A stretch of DNA of 64,000 nt from Xenopus tropicalis (lineage: Eukaryota; Chordata; Amphibia; Anura; Pipidae), in contig NC_030677.2 in assembly GCF_000004195.4 (NCBI RefSeq), positions 100,530,829 to 100,594,828 on the forward strand. The letters are read 5' to 3'. The notes under the pieces were generated by a model, which was not told the origin of the DNA, did not search any database, and worked only from the letters and a program-made list of their open reading frames with translations. Below are positions 53,394 to 64,000 of the stretch, piece by piece. The number at the start of each line of letters is the position of its first letter. Position 1 is the first letter of the stretch. A program made the position numbers and the translations under genes.

Positions 53394-53689
53394 TAATAAG
53401 TATCAGAATTTACAGTCACTGCATCATAAGGACCAAGTCTGAATCAGATTATGTCAGTGCTCCAACAGGTTGTTGAGTTTAGTTTTAAAGAGAAGAAGAT
53501 TCTCTACGGAATTCAGCAGTGGACGGAGGAAAGGAGTAGCAAGAGAGAAGGGTTTAGGATAGAAAAAACTGTGGAAGCTAAAGTAAAAGCCATTTTTTCC
53601 ACTCCAAATACATTAGTCAATGGCGTTTTTTCTCACTTCTACCACATGACATGTATATTACACATGCAACTTTTTTTTCACTCCAAAAG

Positions 53690-53830
53690 TCAGTGGGCAT
53701 TTTTCACTGCAATGTTTTTTCCGCTGCAAATAATTGCGACAGTTTCATGAAAAATTTGGTGGTGGCGAAATTTGACATTTCGCAGCAAATCCATGCCTGC
53801 CAAAAAATTTGTTCAAATAGAAGTAATTAA
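53690..53830. repeat. Fragment of the TAGTGATGAGCG-family MITE
   Basis: CGAAATTTGACATTTCGCAG, CAAATCCATGCCTGCCAAAA is the reverse complement of the GGCATGGATTTGC end region of that family. Confidence 0.5.
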
Positions 53831-55128
53831 TTTTTAGTAATTTAGTAGTATTTGCGCAGTTTTATATTCGGTATATGATGTAAGAACTCCCTAAATAATT
53901 GGCTCAGTATTTTTTGTTCTACTTGATGGCCCCTAAAATAATTAATTGTATTAGTAGATCAAAAGTTAAATATAACTACTGGTAGATCAGAAGTTAACTA
54001 TAACTAATGGTAGATCAAAAATTAATGCTGAACAACGGAAGAAAAAATCTTTTTTAACTGATTAATTGAAATAAATTGTTTCAATAGTCAAACTAGATTT
54101 TGCACTGCAAAGATCTGAGCAATTTGAATAATCTCCCCAGACCAAAGCAAAACATATTTACTGGGTTTGAAATAGTACATTTTCTACAAATGTATAAAAG
54201 ATGCAGGAGGCGAATAATCATGTGAATAGTGTGTATCTCCCAGTGAAACCACGGACGCAGAGGCTGCACAGCACAAGAATAAGGAGTGCATATTAGTGAC
54301 TCCTGTGTATTTACAAGGCTTTGAGGATGCTTCTTAATGAGGTACATGAGTATGAAAGGATGGGCTGTTATGTTTTAGTTTGAATAATGAGACTGTTACA
54401 AAGAGTCGGAATATGTCATTCTAGTTCAACCAGTGTTAATTATTTGCTACAGGAAAACCTCTATCAGTAAGTTTCTCCGAATTAGCTTCCTAGTCCCAAT
54501 CATGCATTCCTTTTCTTTTTTCTTTTGTGCATTTTCCCCTTTATTTATTATTGGGAAATAAAAATTAATTAGAAGAAGGTTCCTTACACTTTAAAGCAGA
54601 TTTTTATATATCTGACTAGTTCTGTCTAATTATACATTTAGATGAATTCCCTTCCATCAGCTATTATTCCCATGCTTCTGCCTCCAAATAACTTTTTCAT
54701 TCATTTTATCCTTTTTTTCATTCCTTTATTCGCTTCTTTCATTCCTTCACATGTGCCTCTGATATGCTCCTTCCTTTATCCACCCCCCCCCCCCCCCCCA
54801 TCCAACTGGTCGGCACACATCTATGCCTTGGTGAAGTTTAATTCTGTAGGACTTTAGTGTTCTGCAACAACCCTGCTTCACCTCTCCATACATTTCCACA
54901 CTGCACAGGGGAGCTCAACACTTTGGGAACCTCTGCTTTAAATGGATACTACTACTTTTTTTGGTTAAGTGCTGTTTTATTCTATATTTAACATATCCAG
55001 AGAGTTTATCCTCTGCACCCACCCATTATCAATATATATACCTGTATATAGGACATATTGTATTAAGCTACCAAGCAATGCCCTCCCCTTTAAGCAAAAC
55101 AGGGATTGTTTGACCATATACAGGTATT
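53831..55128. other. Intergenic sequence with a poly-C tract
   Basis: Nothing gene-like. Three near repeats of GGTAGATCAAAAGTTAA lie at about 53952-54025, and a C run at about 54782-54800. Confidence 0.5.
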
Positions 55129-55449
55129 GGACCCCTTATCCGGAAAGCCATTATCCAGAAAGTTCCGAATTATGGAAAGGCCCTCTCCCATACACTCCAT
55201 TACAAGCAAATAATTCAAATTTTTAAAAATGATATCCTTTTTCTCTGTAATAATAAAACTGTACCTTGTAATTGATTCCAACTAAGATATAATTAATCCT
55301 TATTGGGGGCAAAGCAACCCTATTGGGTTTATTAAATGTTTAATTACTTTTTAGTAACTTAAGGTATGGAGATCCAAATTACAGAAAGACCCCTTATCCG
55401 GAAAAACCGCAGGTCCCGAGCATTCTGGATAACGGGTCCTATACCTGTA
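55129..55449. mobile_element. MITE, TACAGGTAT ends
   Basis: Left TACAGGTATTGGACCCCTTA, right GGTCCTATACCTGTA. CCGGAAA/TTTCCGG blocks as in 39055-39367. Confidence 0.85.
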
Positions 55450-55530
55450 TTGCAATATGCTTCAAGCCGGTCAACTACGTCAAAGTCATCCCTGGTCTGG
55501 CCAGTCCTACACTCACTTTTATAGGTTTCG

Positions 55531-56300
55531 TTAAAGGAACAGTAACACCAAAATATGAAAGTGTATAAAAGTAACTAAAATATAATGTGCTGCTGCCCTG
55601 CACTGGTAAAAGTTGTGTGTTTACTTCAGAAAGTCTACTATAATTTATATAAATAAGCTGCTATGTAGCCATGGGGGCAGCCATTCAAAGGAGAAAAGGC
55701 ACAGGCACTTAGCAGATAACAGATAAAACACTATTGTATTCTAGAGACCTTATCCATTATCTGCTATGTAACCTGTGCCTTTTCTCCTTTTTTCCAGCTT
55801 GAATGGCTGCCCCCATGGCTACACAGCAGCTTATTATATAAATTATAGTAGTGTTAAGGTGGCCATACACGCACCGATATTATCCTACGAAACCTCATTT
55901 CGTACGATAATCGGTGCATGTATGGCATGTCGGCGAGTCGACCGATATCGCAGGAAGCTGCTGATATCGGCCGACTCGCCGATCGGACCAGTTTGAAAAT
56001 TTTGATCGGGCGCCATAGAAGGCGCCTGACCAAAATTCTCCTTTCAGAGCTGAATCGGCAGAAGGAGGTAGAAATCCTATTGTTTCTACCTCCTTACCTG
56101 CCGATTCAGCCCTGAATGGTGTGTGGCGGATCTTACGATGTTTCGTGCGACCGATGGTCGTACGAAACATCGTCAGATCGCCACGTGTATGGCCACCTTT
56201 ACTGTAGCAAACACACCAGTTTTACCAGTGCAGGGCAACAGTGCATTATATTTTTATTACTTGAAAGCTCTTTCATTTTTTGGTGTTACTGTTCCTTTAA
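55531..56300. mobile_element. T2-like MITE (TTAAAGGAACAGTAACACC) carrying a second MITE
   Basis: Ends TTAAAGGAACAGTAACACC and GGTGTTACTGTTCCTTTAA, perfect inverted repeats with TTAA flanks. The interior repeats GGCAGCCATTCAA and its inverse. It is interrupted at 55857 by another MITE. Confidence 0.9.
55857..56198. mobile_element. Nested Harbinger-like MITE, TSD TTA
   Basis: Ends AGGTGGCCATACACG and CGTGTATGGCCACCT, flanked by TTA (55854-55856, 56199-56201). The interior is a chain of hairpins: GGCGAGTCGACCGATATC with its inverse, and a TAGAAATCCTATTGTTTCTA stem capped by GCTGAATCGGCAG/CTGCCGATTCAGC arms. Confidence 0.9.
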
Positions 56301-56354
56301 GAATTTACTGCTTCAAAATATATTTTACAAAGGGACTAAGTTTTACCTGCAATA

Positions 56355-56385
56355 TACAGTATATATATATATATATATATATAAA
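56355..56385. repeat. TA microsatellite
   Basis: (TA)n following ACAGTATATA. Confidence 0.85.
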
Positions 56386-56484
56386 TAGTAAAAGTAAAGT
56401 GAAACCCTGAGCAACAGTGAAAATGTGCATGAAATGTCATTGGAATGTCTCATCATGAGTATGTGCGCTGACTAAAATCTTCAG

Positions 56485-56773
56485 TAGTGATTTTTTTCGG
56501 CAGGCATGGATTCGCAGCGAATTTCCGCATTTCGCCATTGGCGAATTGTTTAGTGAAACTTCAGTGAAAATTTGTTGTGGAAAAATTTGCCGGTCGTAAA
56601 GAAATTCTGTTGCACATGAAATTGGGCGCGGTCACGGCAAAAAAGGGCGCGGGCATGTCAAAAAAGCGTGGGTGACAAAAAAAAAAAATCATGCAACATA
56701 TGTGTTTCGCAAATTTTTCGCCATTTCGCTAATTTTATGGCGAAGCGAAACTGGACGGATTCGCTCATCACTA
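56485..56773. mobile_element. hAT-like MITE, TAGTGAT ends
   Basis: Left TAGTGATTTTTTTCGGCAGG, right GGATTCGCTCATCACTA. Shared GGCATGGATTCGCAGCGAA and TGGCGAAGCGAAACTGGAC blocks with 58236-58551. No clear target duplication. Confidence 0.75.
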
Positions 56774-57445
56774 GTAACCAGGTAACTATCGCTGTAGTCT
56801 TTGCTTTGCTGTGAGCAGTGAATGCTGGCTAGGAAAAGTTAGTCATAAAATAAGATGAATATTGACTGTATCCAAAGGCACGAATAATGGTTTGGCTTAT
56901 TCACTTTAAAGGGAGGTAATTTTAAGCAATCTATGGCGTTTTGTCCTGACATTTTTACAGAGAAAAAATTGTGCCCCAAGGCTCAGGGATAGGAACAAGG
57001 TTTCTTTATAGTCAATTATAGGTTTTTTTGTTAAAGCTTTTTGGAAAATGAATAGTTCTTCAGCTTCCAGTCACCACAGCAGGTGCTGCACAGTAATGAT
57101 CTCTTTTTCCATTGCAGTGATTGAATTGTCAATTCAGCATTCAGAATATTAAGGCAAAGGTGTTAATAAATGTGAAATATAGTCACTTTTGTACTATGAG
57201 TGACTGCTGGTCAGAGAGCTAATGTTCAATCTTGTTTTCTTATTTAATGCTTTGCTTTGTAATTAAACCAACCAATATATATAAATAAGTCTTATATATT
57301 TTTAGGAGTTACTTTATCTCTGGAAAACAAAAGCAGAGGGCACCTGGGCACCCCAAGCTCTGCTTGTTTCATTCCATGACCTCTCATAGTCTGCTCTGGT
57401 GTCTTTAGTTATAAACACCATTAGAAAAAACAACTGATCTGCCAT

Positions 57446-57788
57446 TAGGGAAAGGGCACACGGATCCCGCTTGCTACTCTGCTCTCAGCTTGTGTTTTTT
57501 CTGCAAACTGAAAGAAGCGGATCCACTCTGCCTTTCCATATAAGCTGTATTGAAAATCTCAGCTTGCGTCTGCGTGTAGCTACACGGAATGGAACAGAAG
57601 CAGAGATCAGCCCAGAAATGTCTGCTTTTGTGTTTTCAGGCTGATCTTCACTTTTGCTCAGTGTATCTGCACTCAGGGGGAAGCTGTAATTGTCAAAACA
57701 GCTATACGGATAGGCAGAATGGAGCAGATCCCCTTCTCTCAGCTTTAAAAAAAAAACGCTGCCTGGGAGCTGTGTCCTCTTGCCCTTA
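57446..57788. mobile_element. MITE-like element, GGGCACACGGATCC end
   Basis: TTA, GGGAAAGGGCACACGGATCC on the left; GAGCTGTGTCCTCTTGCCC, TTA on the right, so the ends are inverted and TTA-flanked. The interior has AGCGGATCCACTCTGCC and GGAGCAGATCCCCTTC blocks. Probably PIF/Harbinger-like. Non-coding. Confidence 0.65.
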
Positions 57789-57957
57789 GCTTTAAATAAT
57801 TTCCCAATATATTGAAGGATTCCCAGTGTTTCAAATTAATTTTAATAGTTGCTAAACACGTTTCTGTCTGGAAAGAGTTAAATAATTTGGCACATTTGCA
57901 TGCTGGCTCATCTGAATGTGTTTGCACTCTAACCCATGTCTAAACCATTCATCTCCA

Positions 57958-58183
57958 ATCAAGGTCTGACTGGGGTGAAGAGATACCACATAAAAACCCA
58001 GTGGGCCTTGCCAACCCAGACTCACTTCCTGACTATGGGCACTCCAAAGGAGAGAAGTAAAAGGCACGCAGGGGGCGGGTGGCGACATTGGGTATGGCCT
58101 GTGGAGGAGCTTACGGTTGGTGTGGGGGCCTTTGAGGTAGCAGCCCCAGTGGGCCCCAAACACCCAATCTAACCCTGAAATGA
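57958..58183. mobile_element. GC-rich DNA-element copy (GGTCTGACTGGGG end)
   Basis: AAGGTCTGACTGGGGTGAAG on the left, CCAGTGGGCCCCAAACACCC and TCTAACCCTG on the right. Related to 15238 and 17045. Confidence 0.55.
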
Positions 58184-58235
58184 AAGATTCAGACATATCT
58201 TTTCAACAATGGAACAAACGAAAAATCTTTCATAT

Positions 58236-58551
58236 TAGTGATGAGCGAATTTTTTGTGCCAGGCATGGATTTGCAGCAATTTACGCATTTCGCCACTGGT
58301 GAATTGTTTTGCAAAACTTCCGAGAAAATTCACTGTGGAAAATTAGTCCGCGTTGCTGCGCATCAAATTGGGTGGTAAAAAAAGGCATGGTCGTGAAAAA
58401 ATTGGGTGCAGGGGACAAAAAAATAGACGCAGACGACAAAAAAAAGTCGTGCAACAAATGCGTTTAGTGAATTTTTTGCCGTTTTGCGAAGTTTCTTGCT
58501 GTTTCACGAATTTTATGGCGAAGCGAAATGGGACAGATTCACTCATCACTA
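58236..58551. mobile_element. hAT-like MITE with perfect 8-bp TSD
   Basis: Ends TAGTGATGAGCGAAT and ATTCACTCATCACTA, flanked by TTTCATAT on both sides (58228-58235, 58552-58559). Best copy of the family also seen at 1845, 53690 and 56485. Confidence 0.9.
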
Positions 58552-58559
58552 TTTCATAT

Positions 58560-59390
58560 GAAATGGTCAGTATTTTTTGTTGATGTGTGTTGATGACAGT
58601 TTCTGGGCTGTAGAATTTACCAAACCTTTTTAAATCATCTGCTACATTTTGTAAGTGGGAAACCATACAGTACTATTCATTTTCTAGCTTATTGAGCGCA
58701 ACATATAGCATACGATAGGAAGAAACTGATTCACTGCTGTACAATTCTTTATACTTTTTGACAGTAGTTTTCATCATTTCCTAAAGAAATATTAAAGGTT
58801 TCAGTCAACCATTGTACAGTTTCCTTGATATTCTGCTATTTAATCTGGCACCATTTTAGTATATGTGTCAGAGCTGTTCCAGTACAACACAATGTTCAAG
58901 CCGAGGACTTAACAGCAATGCATACAGTTGTCATACAATATGTTTATTCTTTAAAAGGTTTAGGTAATGACATTTTTTGAAAGTGAAAACATCATTTCTA
59001 TTCTGTAGACATAAGAGGTAACATCACTACATATTCAGCTTTCACATGGAGCAGTACAATGCACAAATGTGATAAAAAGAAATACAAAGACACACATTAG
59101 CCAGGTAATACACTCTATGGAAAGGCTCTCATTTGTTTTGTTTTTATTTTTCATTTAGGGTAATGCATAGTAACATAGTAAGTTGGGTTGAAAAAAGACA
59201 TACACATGTAGAATTTCTCTGCCATTGTATTTTAGTTACAGATAGTTGTACGGCGCTGCTGCCTTCCCCCTGCTTCCTGTTCTGAATTTTATATAGTTGC
59301 GCCTATCGATGCAGGGAACCTTGAGCTACTGCAATTGAGTAATTTGTGGTGAAGAGTCATTACAGCTTCACAAGGAGTGCTAACATCATC
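58560..59390. other. Intergenic sequence with a short CR1 tail
   Basis: Only 59168-59205 is recognisable: AACATAGTAAGTTGGGTTGA followed by AAAAAGACATAC, the 3' end of a CR1 in minus orientation. Confidence 0.5.
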
Positions 59391-59392
59391 AA

Positions 59393-60357
59393 TTAAAGGA
59401 GAAGGAAATGTTTAATCACTGGGGGTGGGCAAATGTTAGGCACCACCCATTAATTGTAATCACTTACCTGATACCCCGGGCTGGTGCTTCAGCTAGCAGA
59501 AAACTGCACTGGCCTGAGGTACCTGCGAGCGATTCTCCTTCTGCTTCAACTTTCACTCCATCGGAGCATTTGTGCAGTTGAGTGAAAAGCTGAACTTTAA
59601 AGGGATTCTGTCATGATTTTTATGGTATACTTTTTATTTCTAAATAACACTGTTTACATAGCAAATAATTCACTCTACCATTCGACATTTTATTCTTGAA
59701 CCAACAAATGTATTTTTTTAGCTGTAATATTGGTGTGTAGGCGCCATCTCAGTGCATTGTGCCTGAGTCTGAGCTTTCAGAAGGAGCCAGTGCTACACAT
59801 TAGAACTGCTTTCAGGTAACCTATTGTTTCTCCTACTCCCATGCAACTGGAAGAGTCGTGAGCTGGACTTGGATTTCTTCTGCTACTCTGATATCTACTG
59901 GGAGCTGCTATCTTGCTACCTTCCCATTGTTCTGCTGATCGGCTGCTTGGAGGGGGGTGATAACACTCATACATGCAGCTCAGCAAAAAAGAGCACAGGT
60001 CACATGCCTGTGGCACCCTGGGAAATGAAGAATATGTCTAGTCCCATGTGAAATTTCAAAATTAAATATAAAAAATTTGTATTTTTGAAAAATGGATTTC
60101 AATGCAAGATTCTGCTGGAGAAACTCTATTAACTGATGTGTTTTAAAAAAAAACTCATGACAGCATTCCTTTAACATAAAATCTTTTTTACTTTACTGCA
60201 CATGCATCAACCCTGGGATATTTTAAGGTAAAAAGATGTACCCCGGTACAGTTTTCTGTTAACAGGAGCACTGGGGGTATCAGGTAAATGATTATAATCA
60301 CTGGGGGGTGCTAATCATTTGGCATCCCCAGTGATTGGACCTTTCCTTCTCCTTTAA
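59393..60357. mobile_element. T2-like MITE (outer), relative of 35956
   Basis: Left TTAAAGGAGAAGGAAATG, right CCTTTCCTTCTCCTTTAA. It shares CACTGGGGGTG..GGCATCCCCAGTGA subterminal blocks and CCCCGGGCTGGTGC with 35956-36376. The centre is occupied by another element. Confidence 0.88.
59597..60174. mobile_element. T2-like MITE nested in the 59.4 kb MITE
   Basis: Left TTAAAGGGATTCTGTCATGA, right TCATGACAGCATTCCTTTAA. TTAA at each border. The interior has no coding potential beyond chance frames. Confidence 0.9.
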
Positions 60358-61950
60358 CGATTGGTACCAGCAAGCATAGCATTTGTGTAAATTTTAGCAT
60401 GACTGCACCTGTGGCTGCATATATAAATAATCCTTAATGTTTCTTGCTCAGTAGCGACATCTGTGTTTGTGTGCTTTTGTACCCAATATCTGTAACACAA
60501 CACGCCTGAACTGAAACAACTTCATCCTTTATTAATATGTATTTTCTTAAAAATATCATACCTGATGCAACCATGAATTATCCATTGAAAATATATAATA
60601 CAGCATTAGATTTTGCAACTCATATCAGTCATATCCATCAGAACCCTTAGCAGTACAAGGAATGGTGAACTTGAAAGTGGCCGAGCTGATAACCTCTTGT
60701 CCTTCAGCTGATTCATATCTTTTTAAAAAAGAAACTGTGCCATGTGCATGAGTAAGTTTCAAGTAAAAGAAGATGGAAATGTAATTTCAAGGTCTAATTT
60801 CTTAAGAGTTCAAGGGGCAAGTAATTTCTAAAGTTCCAGCTGTGCTCCTATTAAGCAGACTGCCAGAACAGCTATAAAAAAATCTCTTTAGTGAAGTGCT
60901 ACAGTCTCATTAGTCCCTAAAAGGGATGTGTGTATCGTTGCTGCCATGGCACCTTATGCAAATATTCACTTAGACAATCGAATATGAATTCTGGCAACTT
61001 CAAGGGGCACTTCAACTATATACTGTATTTAGTTTTTCTGTTACTAGATAAAGAAATGAATATATATCAAAACTCCAAATAAAAGCAATTATGAATTTCC
61101 CAAGAACACCTAGTAATTAAACAAGTGAACCTTGGAAAAGAAATATTTTACATTTGAAAAGAAAGTTAAATAAATAACAGCACACAATTCCAGAGATACA
61201 GCAGAGGAGATAGTTTTAAAACATGCTTTGTTATACACTGGCACCATTTTGCATCCCTAGGAAGGAATTTCACATGTAGTACTACACAAGGCAGAGAAGA
61301 GAATGCAGTTTTGCCTATAATGGGCGACTGACACGAGACAGCTTTTATTTATGACTATGATCTTACCTTTAGTGACTTTCTTAAAGGTCAAGTCACACTT
61401 GACAGACTGAATGAAAAGCAAAAATAGGTTGGCATATGAGCCTCTATCACACAATTGGTGGTGTTTCTGCGAATGCTCCATAGCTAGCAATCAATAACAT
61501 AGAGAGGCTTATTTATCAAATTTCAAATTTGTAAATTAGATATTTTCCAAGTTTTCAAGCCAGTGAATTTTTTTGTGCTTAATAAATAGTGGACATTCAA
61601 GTTGTTTAAGCCTTAATTCAAATTGACTACAATGTGCTTGGTATTGCTCCCTTCTTGTCTGTATCAATGGAAGGGTAGGCAAGTTAGGAGAGGAGCAGTG
61701 GCTTACATGCCTTCCCCCGTCTTTTCCTTGTGAATTTAATGCTGACAAATGCAGGCAGCGCTGTAATCATGGGGCTGATGCAGGTCTTTGTGCTGCAGAA
61801 TAGACCTGGGTTAAGGTCAGGGAGAAGATCTGCCAAAAGCATGGGGGTTTGCACCTGTTTTTTCCAATTTGCACTCTGCCCTGCACTTGGTAACTGATCC
61901 TTATGCTATAGAGGCATGACACACAGCTCTAGGTAAAAAAATATTATGTG
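60358..61950. other. Intergenic sequence, nothing recognised
   Basis: AT-rich DNA. About 61505-61600 has a faint resemblance to GAGGCTTATTTATCAAATTT-type MITE ends, without a partner. Confidence 0.4.
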
Positions 61951-62400
61951 TAGGTTACAGTGGACAACCTACAAAATAGCCCTCTTCAGATGACACTTGC
62001 AAATTTACATAAAATCCTAGACACATATAGCCTACTTTCAGATTACATGGTCAATCTAACCAAAACTGTAGCCCTCCCACTACATCTCCCATCAAACTCA
62101 CTACAAGGCCTCCAAAGCCCTTTCCATTATAATTGGCAAACAAGCGCAGTCCCATATCTGGGCACATACATAACCCCAACATACTCTGATCTATTCATAT
62201 ATAACTTAATAAATAAAGTCAAAGGCCTACTACAATCTTGGTCACAACACACCCTGTCCTGGTTTGGCAGAATAGCAGCTTTAACCATTATGCCAAAGTT
62301 CCTATACTTATTTGAAACTCTACCTGTATCAATCCCTGCCAAGATCTTCAAAGAACTTCAGGCCCTATGTCATAACTTTATATGGGGAAAGTGTAGACAT

Positions 62401-62640
62401 AGGGGCATATTTATTATGCTGTGTAAAAAACGGCGAGAAAATTCGCCACACATCGGCAGACTTCGCCATGTAAAAATGGCGTAAAAATGGTGTAAAAACG
62501 GCGTAAAATCGGCGTAATTGTTTTATGCATTTTTTCTTCCACCGGAACTTATGGAAAATAACGTCGTAATATCCGGCGATCTTTTCCATTTATTTTACAC
62601 AGCTTTTTACTCTGTTTTTTCGGCGAATTTTTGAGTACTT
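62401..62640. mobile_element. GGGGCATATTTAT-family MITE in the L1
   Basis: The left end AGGGGCATATTTATTATGCT is clear. The interior has tandem GGCGTAAAA and AAAACGGCG words. The right side ends TTTTTCGGCGAATTTTTGAG without a mirrored GATAAATATGCCCC, so it is truncated or diverged. It splits the L1 reading between GKCRH and TTPCRYGG. Confidence 0.65.
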
Positions 62641-62818
62641 TGAGTACCAAAGCAGATATTGACCACACCATGTAGATATGGAGGTCTAGGGGTACCTATG
62701 TTTAAAAGGTACTATGAAGCCGCCCACATTAGACAATTATTAGCCTGGTCTCAGAGGACATCAAGCTGTACCTGGGATCATATTGAAAATGCTTACTCAA
62801 AAACCTGTCAATGCCACC

Positions 62819-63448
62819 CCCCCCCCCCGTGCGTGCGACGTGACGTGTGTGCGCGTGCGATGGCCGGCCGGTTTGAAAGGGAATACGGTGCGCCAAATAC
62901 AGAGGATGTAGAGCTTCTGAAGCAAGTCAATGCAGCAGCCAGTGTTGTCAGTCAGGCACTGAATGATCTCCTGCAACATGTTCGTCAGTTTGTAAGTTGT
63001 GGAGAGCCTATTGGATGGTATGACCAGGCTACTGACACCATCATGTCAGTCACTGAGAGTAGCTTCAGCTCCATGGGGGATGCAGGTAAATGTCATTGGC
63101 TTCAATGCAAACGTGATGGATTGCCGGTTTGACAGGGAATGTGGCCAAATGCAAACGTGACGGATGGCCGGTTTGAAAGGGAATACGGCGCGCCAAATGC
63201 TGATTTCTAATAAGAATCTGCCACTTACCCGCTGTCTGTGTTTGGACATAAAAATACATTACGTTTATTGATGGGAAGTACAGAATATTGCATTAGAGTG
63301 TGCTGATCTTGGGGGAGAAGCATTCAGAAATAGTTATCGAATTTAGATTTTCATTACTTTCCTCCTTCAAACCCCGTTGCGCGCAACGGATGGCCAGTTT
63401 GAAAGGGAATACGGCACGGCAAATGAAAGGTATGATTCATTTACTACT
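62819..63448 (+). mobile_element. Insertion with 45-bp repeats and a captured talin exon
   Basis: It interrupts the L1 between GTCAATGCCAC (62808-62818) and GTCAAAGCCAC (about 63449-63459), a likely imperfect 11-bp target duplication. It starts with a C run. It contains four direct copies of a unit (GGATGGCCGGTTTGAAAGGG then AATACGGCGCGCCAAAT) at about 62858, 63116, 63159 and 63387. The talin exon lies between copies 1 and 2. Superfamily unknown: I see neither TIRs nor Helitron ends with confidence. Confidence 0.6.
62903..63085 (+). pseudogene. Talin rod-domain exon fragment (TLN2-like)
   Basis: The frame encodes EDVELLKQVNAAASVVSQAL, then NDLLQHVRQF, then GEPIGWYDQATDTIMSVTES and SSMGDAG. 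This is the helical talin rod segment ending at the conserved SSMGDAG. An AG precedes it (ACAG at 62899-62902) and an intact GTAAAT donor follows at 63086 (phase 1), so it was captured as genomic exon plus splice sites rather than as cDNA. Apparent CGN-to-TGN changes (the Trp of PIGW, the Cys of SCGEP) look like CpG decay. It has no neighbouring talin exons. Closer to talin-2 than talin-1 from memory. Confidence 0.8.
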
Positions 63449-64000
63449 TGTCAAAGCCACTTCATATATTGCCTGCCACAAAAAGGCTTAATATCCAAAA
63501 TATACCAACTATTATCCAAACCTCAAGGAGATCCACCTCCCAGACACCTATACATGATTAAATGGGATTTAGTTCTGCCTCAACCCCTCTCAGACCAGGA
63601 TTGGACTGCAATCTGGGAAAATGCAAGATGGATGTAACCTGCTCGAGACAAAAGAAACATATTTACAAAATACTAATGTCTTGGTACCACACTCCCACCA
63701 AGCTACATAAATTATTTCCAAACCATCCGTGCTGGAGAAACTGTGGAGAGATAGGCACTCTGCCCCATATCTTCTGGACATGCTCAATCATAACCCCACT
63801 TTGGTCAGAGGTGTCAGATCTGCTCAACAGAACATTTCATACCACAATACCAATGGATTTAAGTACTTTTCTCTTAGGCAAACCATTCCCACAGACTCAC
63901 AGATCTACCCAAATTTTGATCAATCATATTCTCAAGGCTACACATCTCGCTATTGCAGCAAAGTGGAAATCTTCCACCCCACCAACATTAGCAGAAAATA

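Larger units (their letters stand above)
61953..64000 (+). pseudogene. L1/Tx1-clade LINE, 5'-truncated, runs off the window
   Basis: It starts just downstream of where the RT catalytic box would be. It reads LLSDYMVNLTKTVALPL and VPYLGTYITPTYSDLF, then LSWFGRIAALTIMPKFLYLF and LCHNFIWGKCRH. After a MITE it resumes with TTPCRYGGLGVPMFKRYYEA (62661), and after a second insertion continues from about 63455. Near 63720 lies the CCHC-like knuckle CWRNCGEIGTLPHIFWTC typical of L1/Tx1 ORF2 C termini, then LWSEVSDLLNRTF. The frame is largely open up to the window edge, so the copy is moderately young. Confidence 0.88.

Noticed and set aside
62659..63132. A host gene joining L1-like and talin-like sequence
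   Set aside because: The open frame merely runs from the L1 relic into an insertion; the fusion is fortuitous and has no proper start.

Overview
This is non-coding vertebrate DNA, almost certainly from an anuran and most likely Xenopus. It is AT-rich and packed with short inverted-repeat elements of frog type: TTAA-flanked elements whose ends begin TTAAAGGRR (T2/Kolobok-like), TAA/TTA-flanked Harbinger-like elements and 8-bp-TSD hAT-like elements. It also holds CR1, L2 and L1/Tx1 LINEs, an LTR and Penelope-like 3' ends. I see no intact host protein-coding gene. The only host-type coding signals are one tRNA-Ala gene with two relics and a single talin-like exon inside an insertion. Species and family names are my recognition from sequence; no database was searched.

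Layout. 1-17.9 kb: intergenic DNA with a degenerate L2 LINE that carries an internal inversion (2.9-5.3 kb), a Penelope-like 3' end with a well-formed hammerhead ribozyme fold (11.2 kb) and several MITEs with clear target-site duplications (12.0, 15.7 kb). 17.9-28.2 kb: a decayed tandem array of units of about 1 kb, each ending in a tRNA-Ala sequence. One unit was split by about 7 kb of nested insertions, including an apparently full-length CR1 LINE (20685-26464, minus strand). This CR1 has an intact esterase-type ORF1, an intact endonuclease/RT ORF2, five near-identical 294-bp tandem monomers at its 5' end and an 8-bp target duplication.

31.5-38.3 kb: a broken, lysine-rich coding sequence that ends in a Ulp1/C48-like cysteine protease domain, interrupted by a fold-back element, a 5'-intact but 3'-truncated L2 LINE, a gypsy-type 3' end plus LTR, and nested T2 MITEs. 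39.8-43.4 kb: an element with TATACTCGAGTATAAGCC ends, then a gap-free inverted repeat with two 1001-bp arms over 99% alike, each arm ending in an outward-facing hammerhead motif. 44-53.4 kb: minisatellites (33-bp and 52-bp units), a CR1 3' fragment with a hAT insertion, Penelope-like tails and a hAT-like element holding a perfect 108-bp hairpin. 53-60.4 kb: MITEs nested in MITEs. 61.95-64.0 kb: a 5'-truncated L1/Tx1 LINE interrupted by a MITE and by an insertion carrying the talin exon between copies of a repeat of about 45 bp.

The sequence works mainly as a stratified record of insertions. The parts most likely to be functional are the CR1 element, the tRNA-Ala(CGC) gene and the hammerhead folds at 11.2 kb and at both outer ends of the 41-43 kb palindrome.
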